Assembly: GCA_036489905.1 (NCBI GenBank)
Contig: DASXEX010000060.1
Span: 1 to 24,486, forward strand
Direction: 5' to 3'
DNA from: JAICLK01 sp036489905
GTDB taxonomy: Bacteria; Patescibacteriota; Saccharimonadia; Saccharimonadales; UBA4665
Length of the DNA stretch: 24,486 bases
The notes beneath the pieces were generated by a model that made no database searches, had not been told where the DNA came from, and saw only the letters and a list, made by a program, of their open reading frames with translations. Shown here in pieces: positions 6,253 to 13,757 of the stretch. The position numbers were made by a program, and so were the translations under genes. Numbering within the stretch: position 1 is the stretch's first letter; each line of letters opens with the position of its first letter.

Positions 6253-7428
6253 TTACAATGCGATGCTGCCGGGGTCTATGCTGCCGCCCTGATTCAAGTC
6301 GGTAGCCGCAGTGTCTGGTGCGATGACGTGGCCGGGCTGGTGCGGCGCGGACGTAGCGAGTTTGGCGGTGGTCTGGCCTGCTGCGTCGCTAGTAACTATG
6401 GGCTGGTTTATGGTGCCTGGGTTTTTGTTTTCCTCGGCGGCGAGGAGCGAGTTCAGGTCAGGTTTTTTGAAGGCCGGATCGTCTATGGGAGCGATAATCT
6501 TTTTGTGGGCAACGGTAACATGGTCGCCGCCAGAAGGCTCGCTGTTTTTGTCTGGCTCAATGTTTTGGTCTTTCAGCAGGTCGGTGGTTCGAGCGGGTTC
6601 TGGTTCTGTTAACGGAGTTGCTTTTGGAAGAGTTGTCTCTGGTGGTGCAGGCTTGGCAAGTGGTACGGGAGATTGTGTTGTGACGATTGGGGTCGTTTGA
6701 GGTTTCGGTGTTGCGGTGGGCTTATTGCCAACACCTTCCAGCAAGCCTTCTACGGCGTCAGTGACAAGTTTATTGTCCGCGGTCGCATTTGGATTGGGAG
6801 GCTCGATCGGAGCAGCTGCTGGTTGCGGCGGGCTCGGTGGAATTGTCGATGGAGCCGCAGCGGCGGGCGCACTTGCCACCGCGGTGACTGGAATTGGTGT
6901 GGTTGCGCTGGCTGGTGCGATTGGCGGCATTGTCACGGGAATGGTCGTCATTGGCGTTGGCTGAGCTGCGACCGCGGCGGCTGGAATTGGCGGGCTTGGC
7001 GCCACTGGAATCGGAGCCGGAACGGCGACGGCCGGCGCTACAGTGGCCGGTGGACTAGCGCCCTCCAGCAGCAACTCCTGTGCAGCCTTGACAATGTCCT
7101 CGAGCGTGACTTGCGATTTCACCAAGTAGCGGTCAGCGCCAAGTCCTTCGGCGCGCGTTTTGTCCTCGGCCTGCCCAAGCGCGGTGAGCATAATGACTTT
7201 GGTGGCTTTCAGCCCGTCGGTATTGCGCAAAATGTCGAGCATTTCAAAACCGCTGATTTTCGGCATCATCACATCAGAAATTATCAAATCCGGTTTTTCT
7301 TTGGCAGCCAGCGCCAGCGCTTCTTCGCCGTCGTGTGCCGAAACGATTTCGTAGCCCTCGGCCGCTAGGCGTGCCTGGTAAATCTCGCTCAGATTTGTGT
7401 CGTCCTCGACCAGCATGATTTTTGCCAT
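6253..7428 (-). CDS. Response regulator with long disordered Pro/Ala/Thr tail
   Basis: Residues 1-122 are a complete receiver domain: acidic pocket EDD (8-10), phospho-acceptor Asp52 in SDVMMPKISG, Thr82 and Lys104 (YLVKS). From about 125 to 320 the chain is low-complexity, dominated by Pro, Ala, Thr and Val, with no helix-turn-helix or enzymatic output domain. Near the C-terminus a more ordered stretch appears (HKKIIAPIDDPAFKKPDLNSLLAAEENK region, about 308-336), then another loose end. The stretch may be a binding motif. The gene lies 69 nt behind a histidine kinase on the same strand, its probable partner. Output through protein contacts rather than DNA binding is an inference. Confidence 0.88.
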   Translation of the reverse strand: MAKIMLVEDDTNLSEIYQARLAAEGYEIVSAHDGEEALALAAKEKPDLIISDVMMPKISGFEMLDILRNTDGLKATKVIMLTALGQAEDKTRAEGLGADRYLVKSQVTLEDIVKAAQELLLEGASPPATVAPAVAVPAPIPVAPSPPIPAAAVAAQPTPMTTIPVTMPPIAPASATTPIPVTAVASAPAAAAPSTIPPSPPQPAAAPIEPPNPNATADNKLVTDAVEGLLEGVGNKPTATPKPQTTPIVTTQSPVPLAKPAPPETTLPKATPLTEPEPARTTDLLKDQNIEPDKNSEPSGGDHVTVAHKKIIAPIDDPAFKKPDLNSLLAAEENKNPGTINQPIVTSDAAGQTTAKLATSAPHQPGHVIAPDTAATDLNQGGSIDPGSIAL

Positions 7429-7497
7429 GACTGCTACTGTTCCCGTCTATTTTTCAAAGTATTATTTCCAAGCTTATGTTTTCTAAATTGTACCATG

Positions 7498-8772
7498 TCA
7501 TGCAGAAGTTGGCGAAGCAATTTGCGGCAAAGTGGTTTGAGATTTGGCGGCTTCCTCGGCTTGGAGCTGTCCGGCTTTACTCGTGCTCAGTCGTGGCAGG
7601 TTGATGTAAAAGGTGCTGCCCTTGCCGAGTTCGCTGCCGACCCAAATGCGCCCGTCGTATAGCTCGACGATTTTGCGACAAATGAACAAGCCAAGTCCGG
7701 TGCCGCCAATGGTACGCGTTACACTGTTGTCGACGCGGTAAAACTTCTGGAACAAATGCGGAACGTCTTCGCGCGGAATGCCTGGCCCGGTGTCGCGTAC
7801 GTACAGCTGCACGACTTCCGTGTTGCCGGTGAGGCCGATGGAGATTTTGCCCTGCTCGGTGTATTTGCAGGCGTTGTCGAAAAGGTTGGTGATGACTTCG
7901 CGCATGCGGTCGGGGTCGGCAAGGACGTAGTACAGCGGTTTGACGACCTTTCTGGAGTTTGCATCGCGACTGGCGTCGATGACGTTGGACGAGGATCCAA
8001 GGATGAATTCGTTGAATAGGCCTTTCTTCTCGGCTGCAAATTTGAGGTCTTCGGTCAGCTGCTGCAAATATGCGCCCATCTCGATCACGCTCGGGTGATT
8101 GCTGAGCCGGCCGTCTTCGGCCTTTGCGCTCGTTAGCAAATCCTGAAACAGCTTGCCGAGATGTTGGGTGCTGGCATGTGCTTTTTCCAGATAATCGCGG
8201 GCGCGGCTGTCAATCGTACTGACCTTGTCATTCAGCGTCAGTGCCAAATAGCCTTCGATGGCGGCGACCGGCGTACGCATCTCATGACTGGCCGTGCTGA
8301 TGAACTCGCCACGCTGCTGCTCCTCGGCCCGTTCTTGACTAACGTCACGGAAAATTGCTACCGCCGCAGTCACCGCTTTGTGCTCGTCGATGAGCGGCGA
8401 AACACTCAACGTCACGGACACGCGTTTGTCCGAGCGCGTGACGAGTGTCGCTGCGTTGTCGCGGATGGTCGTGCCGGATGTGAAAATGCGGCTGAACGGG
8501 TCTTCAGTCTCGCCGTATGGTTCGCCTTTGGCGTTGACGAGCTTGATGACCGAGCTGCAATTGAGGTGCGTCGCTTCTTCGCTTGGCCAGCCGGTAATTT
8601 CGCTCGCCCCGCGGTTGAACAGCTGGATATTTTTCTGCGCGTCGATAAGCATTACGCCGTCTTCGATAGTATCAAGGATGATGGCCGATTTCAGCTTTTC
8701 GTCGCGCAAAGACGCCGCCAAGCTGCCGGTAGTGCCACCTTCCTTCTTGTGTCGGCCGAATAGGTTTTTCAT
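7498..8772 (-). CDS. Soluble PAS-containing histidine kinase
   Basis: This is a 424-residue sensor kinase with no membrane segment. Residues about 25-145 form a PAS domain (ILDTIEDGVMLIDAQKNIQLFNRGASEITGW). The HisKA dimerisation helix carries the phospho-acceptor His163 (ASHEMRTPVAAIEGY). The ATPase domain has N-box NLFDNACKY, G1 DTGPGIP, F-box-like LFQKFYR and G2 GGTGLGLFI. The open frame reaches 8874, but the 34 upstream residues are unlike the family. The Met at 8772 (MKNLFGRHKK) is the sensible start, although its ribosome binding site is weak. It is followed by the receiver protein at 6253-7428, forming a two-component pair. The signal it senses is unknown and presumably cytoplasmic. 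Confidence 0.92.
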   Translation of the reverse strand: MKNLFGRHKKEGGTTGSLAASLRDEKLKSAIILDTIEDGVMLIDAQKNIQLFNRGASEITGWPSEEATHLNCSSVIKLVNAKGEPYGETEDPFSRIFTSGTTIRDNAATLVTRSDKRVSVTLSVSPLIDEHKAVTAAVAIFRDVSQERAEEQQRGEFISTASHEMRTPVAAIEGYLALTLNDKVSTIDSRARDYLEKAHASTQHLGKLFQDLLTSAKAEDGRLSNHPSVIEMGAYLQQLTEDLKFAAEKKGLFNEFILGSSSNVIDASRDANSRKVVKPLYYVLADPDRMREVITNLFDNACKYTEQGKISIGLTGNTEVVQLYVRDTGPGIPREDVPHLFQKFYRVDNSVTRTIGGTGLGLFICRKIVELYDGRIWVGSELGKGSTFYINLPRLSTSKAGQLQAEEAAKSQTTLPQIASPTSA

Positions 8773-8890
8773 TTTAGCATCCCACTCATAACTTACGCTT
8801 ATTATCTGTTTTTTCGCTTTGCGATGCAACCGCCAACCTGGACGCTTACTAACAGATGTGGTAGTATGTCTCAAGCTTAGTTCTCGTGCA

Positions 8891-8967
8891 AGGGAAAAGA
8901 GCAGCCGGAGCGACGAATTTACTTCGACGCCCCGCTTAGGTGAGAAAAACCGTTAGGTTTGTCTCAT
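8891..8967 (+). repeat. Two-hairpin repeat, copy 2, in the leader of tRNA-Glu
   Basis: It shares the 15-nt start AGGGAAAAGAGCAGC (8891-8905) and the terminal hairpin (8940-8967, loop CGTTAG) with copy 1 at 624-708. The inner hairpin 8910-8917/8923-8930 (GCGACGAA and TTCGACGC, one mismatch, plus an outer CGG/CCG) has a different sequence but keeps the pairing. The element ends 7 nt before tRNA-Glu. If transcription starts from the weak candidate promoter TGGACG-17-TAGTAT (8839-8867), the repeat is part of the pre-tRNA leader. Confidence 0.7.
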
Positions 8968-8974
8968 GAGGTGT

Positions 8975-9051
8975 GGCCCCTTCGTCTAGTGGCCCAGGAT
9001 ATCTGGTTCTCATCCAGAAGATCGCGGGTTCGAATCCCGCAGGGGTCACCA
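8975..9051 (+). tRNA. tRNA-Glu (anticodon CTC)
   Basis: The acceptor arm GGCCCCT pairs with AGGGGTC and the gene encodes its own terminal ACCA. The anticodon stem TCTGG/CCAGA encloses loop TTCTCAT, giving anticodon CTC, which reads GAG. The T arm GCGGG-TTCGAAT-CCCGC is perfect. It is charged by the glutamyl-tRNA synthetase encoded at 16566-17993. Confidence 0.97.
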
Positions 9052-9132
9052 AAGAAATTTTACAGCAGTGGAAGCGCTTGCGTTGGGCGCCTCCCGTTAC
9101 CTTCCGCTAATCGATGCAGCAACCAGTAATGT

Positions 9133-11097
9133 CTAACTACTCTTCCCTACTTGCACGTCAGCTGCCCTGACATAGGCAATGCGATGATTATACCAAATCT
9201 GGTAGTATTGTTGATGGCCAATAACCAGGAAGTGGTCATCGGGAGCGCTATAGTTGTAGGTAACGGCATTGTAGTAATCGGTTGGCAAATTTTCTCCAGT
9301 GGTTGGATAGACCTCACCCGCAGGTATAGTGTAAAGTGCATCTAGTTCTGGCACTGGAATAGCTTTGGGATAGGCCGATGCCTCTGGATACGCTGCACCA
9401 TATATTGGGATTGACGATAGGCCGGCGCGCGGTGTAATCGTGGCACTTTGGGTGACCGTAGCTGTGCTGCCCTTGCCGGTCGGATTATAGAACCAGCCGA
9501 TTTGCCCAGCGTAGTAGATGCCCGTCCAGGAACCTTGGACTTTAGCGACAACGTATTCCGCTCCGGTGCTTGCCTTATCCCCCCAATCGTCATCTTCAGT
9601 AGTACCAGGCGAACCATCGGTGTGGACATACGGATCAGTAAGCAACGCTGAGGCGGTATTCGGTTTAGTGTATAGGTACACGAAATTTGCACCTTGTGAT
9701 GGCAGGGTCTTGCAGGTACCGGTTGAGCAGTCAGTAACTACTGGCTTGTTGGTTGCAAAGTTTGGTGAGATGGTAACCACATCGCCAACCTTTATAGGCT
9801 GTACGTTCTCGGTTGTCGTGGACGAGATGTTCGTAGGCTCCCCGAGCACGAGATCCATTAGGTATGACCAATTCCAGAACGGGCCCGGATCCCAGTGCTG
9901 ATTCGGCATTTCCGATGCCAGGAGCGTGGGAATATTATCATGTCCCAGAATGTGCTGTCGATCGAGCGGAATGTTATATTTGGCGGCTAACCAACGGATA
10001 AGCGTTGCGTCAGTCTGATACATAGCTGGCGTAAACCACTTGGCGCCCCGAGCGGCAAAACCCTCATTTTCAATATTGATGCCGTGCATATTGTCGTACC
10101 AGTTATACACGCCCCAAGAAATATTTTGATTCAACACCATTTGCGTGACTGCGCCAGTTGACGACACCATGTAATTGGCACTGGCATAAGCAGCTGGATT
10201 CTGGAACCAGGCGATAGAGCCTTGATATGAACCTTCCATATCATGGATAAATATGTACTTAATCTTCATATTGTCGGTTGGGCGATTGGCGAGATCGTAG
10301 TTGCCATAGTTCGTAGGGTCAGTACTGCTGTCCGGCGCATAAGCAGCTGGCATAAATGAGCATTTTAGGGATGAAGGGCACTCGGCCGACGGGGTGCTTG
10401 CGGGGTTTGCACTAGCTGTTATACCTGGCACGGTGACATTCTTGTTCGGAATGAGATTCGGCATGGCAGCGAGAGTTATCGTTTGCCCGTCGTCTGTGGT
10501 CATGGCAGCGCCAGACTTCATGGTAGCAAAGACTGCGTCGGCAAAGTTCTGTGCCATCTGCACGTTGGTTGCGCCACTAAATTCTTCGAGTGCGCCGTAC
10601 CAATTGTTCACTGATGTAGGAAGTGCATTGTTGTTGATTTGTTTCTCGTACTGTGCGAGTACTGCCCCAGCGCCACGAATATTGTCCGTGCCGTTTGTCT
10701 CTAGATCGGACTTAGAAACATGGAGCAGCGAAGCTGCCGTATTGAGCGTATAAAAACCGGTAGGCTCAGTTTGCGTAGTCGTCATCTTGCCGAGTCCGCT
10801 GCCACTCGGCATTTGTGGCTGCTGTGTACGCAAATCGAACAAGCCGTAGCCACCATCGCCACTCATCCCGCCCGGAGCCTCCCAACGTGATTCGTTGTAT
10901 GACAAGGCTAGCAGTACCTCCTCCGGCACCTGAAATTCCTGCGCCGCGGAGGCAAACGCTTGCGCGCGGCTGGTAGTACTATCAGCCGCCAGAGCGGCCG
11001 CTGGCGTCATACCGACAAGTGCTGTAGCCGCACACAAGCTTGCTGTTGTTGCAAGGATTTTATGCTTACGTCTAAGTCCTTCAAAAGATCTATGCAT
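9133..11097 (-). CDS. Secreted peptidoglycan hydrolase (transglycosylase-like + amidase)
   Basis: This is a 654-residue exported protein. A signal peptide covers about 1-38 (positive start, hydrophobic core, AAALAA cleavage zone). Residues about 45-190 resemble a lytic-transglycosylase (SLT) domain: VPEEVLLALSYNESRW with a candidate catalytic Glu, then GGYGLFDLR. Residues about 275-425 form an N-acetylmuramoyl-L-alanine amidase (Amidase_2/PGRP type) with zinc ligands in FIHDMEGS, HILGHDNIP and HWDPGPFW. The rest (about 430-654) looks like repeated SH3-like beta domains that could bind cell wall. A strong ribosome binding site AAGGAGA (11104-11110) fixes the start. Cleavage of own or host peptidoglycan cannot be distinguished. 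The transglycosylase part is less certain than the amidase. Confidence 0.88.
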   Translation of the reverse strand: MHRSFEGLRRKHKILATTASLCAATALVGMTPAAALAADSTTSRAQAFASAAQEFQVPEEVLLALSYNESRWEAPGGMSGDGGYGLFDLRTQQPQMPSGSGLGKMTTTQTEPTGFYTLNTAASLLHVSKSDLETNGTDNIRGAGAVLAQYEKQINNNALPTSVNNWYGALEEFSGATNVQMAQNFADAVFATMKSGAAMTTDDGQTITLAAMPNLIPNKNVTVPGITASANPASTPSAECPSSLKCSFMPAAYAPDSSTDPTNYGNYDLANRPTDNMKIKYIFIHDMEGSYQGSIAWFQNPAAYASANYMVSSTGAVTQMVLNQNISWGVYNWYDNMHGINIENEGFAARGAKWFTPAMYQTDATLIRWLAAKYNIPLDRQHILGHDNIPTLLASEMPNQHWDPGPFWNWSYLMDLVLGEPTNISSTTTENVQPIKVGDVVTISPNFATNKPVVTDCSTGTCKTLPSQGANFVYLYTKPNTASALLTDPYVHTDGSPGTTEDDDWGDKASTGAEYVVAKVQGSWTGIYYAGQIGWFYNPTGKGSTATVTQSATITPRAGLSSIPIYGAAYPEASAYPKAIPVPELDALYTIPAGEVYPTTGENLPTDYYNAVTYNYSAPDDHFLVIGHQQYYQIWYNHRIAYVRAADVQVGKSS

Positions 11098-11254
11098 GCG
11101 CTTTCTCCTTATACGCTAGTCAATAATCATTTATCATAACCGGTTCAGCACAGTTGCTTATGTAAGAATCTTTATTGACAGTGTGCTAGCTAGGCTCACG
11201 ATTTGCTAGTTTTGAGAACTCGAACACCAGCTACAATACCTGCCGGCGACATAT

Positions 11255-12556
11255 TTATTTTCGGATTTTTGGATGGATGCGGGCGAGTGGCAGTTCGGCC
11301 CAGTTGCTGACGTAGCGCGGGCTGCGTAAATTATGTTTTGGTTGCCAGGTTTGGGCAAGGTTTTCGGCGGCGTAGTGAATTTTGTTTTTGCCGTGGCGGG
11401 CGTTGATTTTGTCGAGCGCTTGCATGCGTGCGGCCGCGAGGTCGTGCTTTTCGGTATCGACCATGCCGAGCAAATCGGTTTGTAGCGCGCCGGTCGGCAC
11501 AAAGTCATACAGAAATACGCCAAGCCGGTGGTAATTTTGTCCAGCTGAGTAAATTTCCGGCAATTTATTGACAAGCAGGCTGATGATTTGCCCGCTGTCG
11601 CTGACGGGCTGGCTAATTTTAATCTCGCGCGACCAGCGGCGGTAACCGGGTTTATGGCGATTGGTGTTGGCAAAAACGCCGATAGTTCGGGCGAGCAAAC
11701 TGGCGCTGCGCAAGCGAAACGCGGCCTGTGCGGCGAGGCTGGCGACGGCCGCCTCCAGCACGTACGCTTCGTTCGTGTCCTCGCCAAACGTGCGTGAGCG
11801 CATGATGCTTTTGGCGATTTTGCCGGTCACTTCTAGCGGCAAACAACTCGCGCCGTTCAGCTCGCTCACCATTTGGCGGCCGTGAATGCCCATGATTTTC
11901 TGCGCGTATTGCGGCCGCATGTTTTTGAGCGCCAGCGCATCGTTGATTCCTTCGACCCGTAATTTCGGCGCGAGCTTGCGGCCCACGCCCCAAACTTCGT
12001 GGATTGGTGTGCCCTCCAGCGTGCGTTCCAAAAATTCCGGCCGGCAATTAATAAAACTCACTGCCCCACCATGTTCGTTCTCTCGCTTCGCGACTTCACT
12101 CGTGAGCTTGGCCAGCGTTTTGGCCGCCGCGACGCCGATCGAGACTGGCACGCCAATTTCGCGCAAAATCCTCGCACGAACTGCCCTGCCCCACTCGGCA
12201 TAATCTTTGATATCGAGTGCCGACAAATCCAAAAATGATTCGTCGACCGAATAGACTTCGATGTGCGGGCAAACTTCGGTCAAAATTTGCGTGATGCGTT
12301 TGCTGATGTTGCCGTACAACTCAAAATTCGCCGAAAACTGCACGACGTTTTTATCCCGAAAAAGCTGTCGATATTGGAACGCCGGTGCGCCCATCGGAAT
12401 GCCGAGCGCCTTGGCTTCGTTGCTTCGCGCCACTGCGCAGCCGTCGTTGCTGCTGAGCACGACCACCGGCTTGCCTTCTAAATCCGGCCGGAAAATCCGC
12501 TCGCAGCTGACGAAAAAATTATTACAATCAATGAGTGCAAAAATGGTTTGGCTCAT
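11255..12556 (-). CDS. umuC: Y-family DNA polymerase, UmuC-like
   Basis: This is a translesion polymerase of 433 residues, slightly longer than E. coli UmuC. The catalytic residues are present: Asp10 in ALIDCNNFFVSCER, and Asp105-Glu106 in YSVDESFLDL. The VVLSSNDGCAVARSNEAKALGI stretch is typical of UmuC. A helix-hairpin-helix region (WGVGRKLAPKLRVEGINDALAL) and a little-finger domain follow. The start at 12556 is chosen because its ATG overlaps the TGA of the upstream umuD-like gene by 4 nt (ATGA), giving translational coupling. The open frame further upstream is antiparallel to nothing conserved. No LexA box was found by eye. It would act with the UmuD-like partner in lesion bypass. Confidence 0.93.
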   Translation of the reverse strand: MSQTIFALIDCNNFFVSCERIFRPDLEGKPVVVLSSNDGCAVARSNEAKALGIPMGAPAFQYRQLFRDKNVVQFSANFELYGNISKRITQILTEVCPHIEVYSVDESFLDLSALDIKDYAEWGRAVRARILREIGVPVSIGVAAAKTLAKLTSEVAKRENEHGGAVSFINCRPEFLERTLEGTPIHEVWGVGRKLAPKLRVEGINDALALKNMRPQYAQKIMGIHGRQMVSELNGASCLPLEVTGKIAKSIMRSRTFGEDTNEAYVLEAAVASLAAQAAFRLRSASLLARTIGVFANTNRHKPGYRRWSREIKISQPVSDSGQIISLLVNKLPEIYSAGQNYHRLGVFLYDFVPTGALQTDLLGMVDTEKHDLAAARMQALDKINARHGKNKIHYAAENLAQTWQPKHNLRSPRYVSNWAELPLARIHPKIRK

Positions 12557-12900
12557 TTTGAATCCTTCCGAAATCTGTGAATGACAGATGTGACGACGCC
12601 CCACATGACCGCGCCGGCTTCGACATTTTTGTACTTCGAGATGGCAAAATCGTCCGTGTGTTCGCTCCACCAAATCACCAGGTCGTCTTTTCGTGCGTCC
12701 AGCGCACGGTCGACAACGGCAATGTCGCCGTCAAAAATGCCGAGTTCTTCCCACTCATTTCCGCGTAGCCGAAACAAAAATGTGCTTGCCGAATTCTGAA
12801 TCAGCAGCCGGTTCAAATCCAGGCCGCTCAAGCTCTTATCCGCCGCCGGATTCGGAAACCCCGCATGTACGCTCACACCGTCTTGCTCATTCTCTCGCAT
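12553..12900 (-). CDS. umuD: UmuD-like protein lacking the protease catalytic pair
   Basis: The 115-residue chain aligns with UmuD: VHAGFPNPAAD (self-cleavage site Ala13-Gly14 in form), LDLNRLLI, GIFDGDIAVVDRALDARKDDLVIW, and a C-terminal GVVTSVIHRF. UmuD normally activates UmuC after RecA-stimulated self-cleavage by a Ser-Lys dyad. Here the GDSM motif that carries the Ser reads GNEW (47-50), so the Ser is Glu49. The FTVKR position reads FAISKY (85-90), so the Lys is replaced by Ser88 with a Lys one place later. Only 13 residues precede the cleavage site, compared with about 24 in E. coli, so the protein already resembles processed UmuD'. It overlaps umuC by 4 nt. Confidence 0.85.
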   Translation of the reverse strand: MRENEQDGVSVHAGFPNPAADKSLSGLDLNRLLIQNSASTFLFRLRGNEWEELGIFDGDIAVVDRALDARKDDLVIWWSEHTDDFAISKYKNVEAGAVMWGVVTSVIHRFRKDSK

Positions 12901-12910
12901 ACAGTGTTAA

Positions 12911-12916
12911 ATTATA
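12911..12916 (-). promoter_or_regulatory. -10 box for the umuD-umuC pair
   Basis: A perfect TATAAT on the minus strand ends 10 nt before the umuD ATG, inside the 24-nt gap behind the deaminase-like gene. No matching -35 box is convincing, and no SOS box overlaps it. Confidence 0.5.
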
Positions 12917-12924
12917 TGCTCGGA

Positions 12925-13320
12925 TTACAAAAAGCTGTAGGGCAGAAGCGTCTCACTACTTTTGATTTCTAGCGAAGTGCCGGTATTTATGATGACGTTG
13001 AGTGGCGTGTTATAAGCAAAAAGCTGGCGGCACAGCCCGCAGGCATTGACAATTTCATAGGTGTCGGACTCTGGAAAGTATTTAACTTCAACGATTGTGT
13101 CGAATGCCGTTTCGCCGTCATTGAGAGCGTTATGCAAGGCCGTTATTGCGGCGCAAGTGCTGGTGTTGCGTGTTCGGTATTTGAGATTTATACCCGTGTA
13201 TATTTTGCCAGCTTTTGTACGAACTGCCGCGCCAATGGTTGTCGTTTCGCTGTGCCTTTGTTTAATATGCCGCTTAGCCTCACGGAGAAGTTCTAGGCTC
13301 TGTTTTGATAGTTCGTTCAT
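12925..13320 (-). CDS. Cytidine-deaminase-like protein without the catalytic Glu
   Basis: The 131-residue length and layout match homotetrameric cytidine deaminases. AAVRTKAGKIYTGIN is near 31-45. The first zinc-ligand helix reads TCAAITALHNAL (Cys56), and the second motif reads ACGLCRQL (Cys94, Cys97). In active enzymes the first motif is C/H-A-E, where Glu shuttles protons; here it is C-A-A (Ala58). The three zinc cysteines are kept, but the usual ENAS substrate loop is KYRTR. The protein therefore may bind zinc or a nucleoside without normal deamination, or act on something else. It follows the response regulator by 12 nt without a ribosome binding site, so it may belong to that operon. 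Confidence 0.75.
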   Translation of the reverse strand: MNELSKQSLELLREAKRHIKQRHSETTTIGAAVRTKAGKIYTGINLKYRTRNTSTCAAITALHNALNDGETAFDTIVEVKYFPESDTYEIVNACGLCRQLFAYNTPLNVIINTGTSLEIKSSETLLPYSFL

Positions 13321-13332
13321 AGTTTGAAAAGC

Positions 13333-13755
13333 TCAATTGACGGTGCTTAAAAATTCCACGAGTTCGCGGGGGGTGATTTCGGCTTTGACTAGATAGCCGT
13401 CGGCTTGGCGTTCGATGTCGGCGCGGATTTCTTCGCGCTGCTCCAGGTTGGTCGTGATGATAATTTTGCTGTGGAGTTTCGGTGTTTTAGCCGGGTCGCG
13501 CAAATGCAGCAAAATCTCGATACCAGTCATATTTGGCACCATGAGATCAAGCAGGATGATGTCGTATTGGTCTGTCTGGGCTTGCTTCAATCCTTCCAGT
13601 CCGTCAACGACAACCGTCACATCGTAGCCGGCTTTGGTGAGCGCGCGGTCGTACAGCTCGCCGATGAAGTGCTCGTCTTCGATACAGAGTAGCTTTCGGC
13701 CGTTAGGTTGTACTTGGTTGATTGCTTGTTCGTCTGCCATTCCTTGTGTTTCCAA
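13333..13755 (-). CDS. Single-domain response regulator
   Basis: The 140 residues are almost entirely a receiver domain: acidic pocket IEDE (25-28), phospho-acceptor Asp70 in LLDLMVPNMTG, Thr101-Thr102, and Lys124 in YLVKAEI. No output domain is present, as in CheY-like or Spo0F-like relay proteins. The start is uncertain. A TTG at 13755 lies 2 nt behind the kinase stop with AGG 5 nt upstream, which suits coupled translation. The ATG at 13740 (MADEQ) has AAGGA touching it, too close to function normally. Either way the receiver is complete. It pairs with the membrane kinase at 13758-15296. Confidence 0.9.
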   Translation of the reverse strand: METQGMADEQAINQVQPNGRKLLCIEDEHFIGELYDRALTKAGYDVTVVVDGLEGLKQAQTDQYDIILLDLMVPNMTGIEILLHLRDPAKTPKLHSKIIITTNLEQREEIRADIERQADGYLVKAEITPRELVEFLSTVN

Positions 13756-13757
13756 AT

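Noticed and set aside
12557..12673. Upstream extension of umuC to 12673
   Set aside because: The extra 39 residues overlap the umuD-like gene in another frame and do not match the family. The ATGA overlap start at 12556 is far better.
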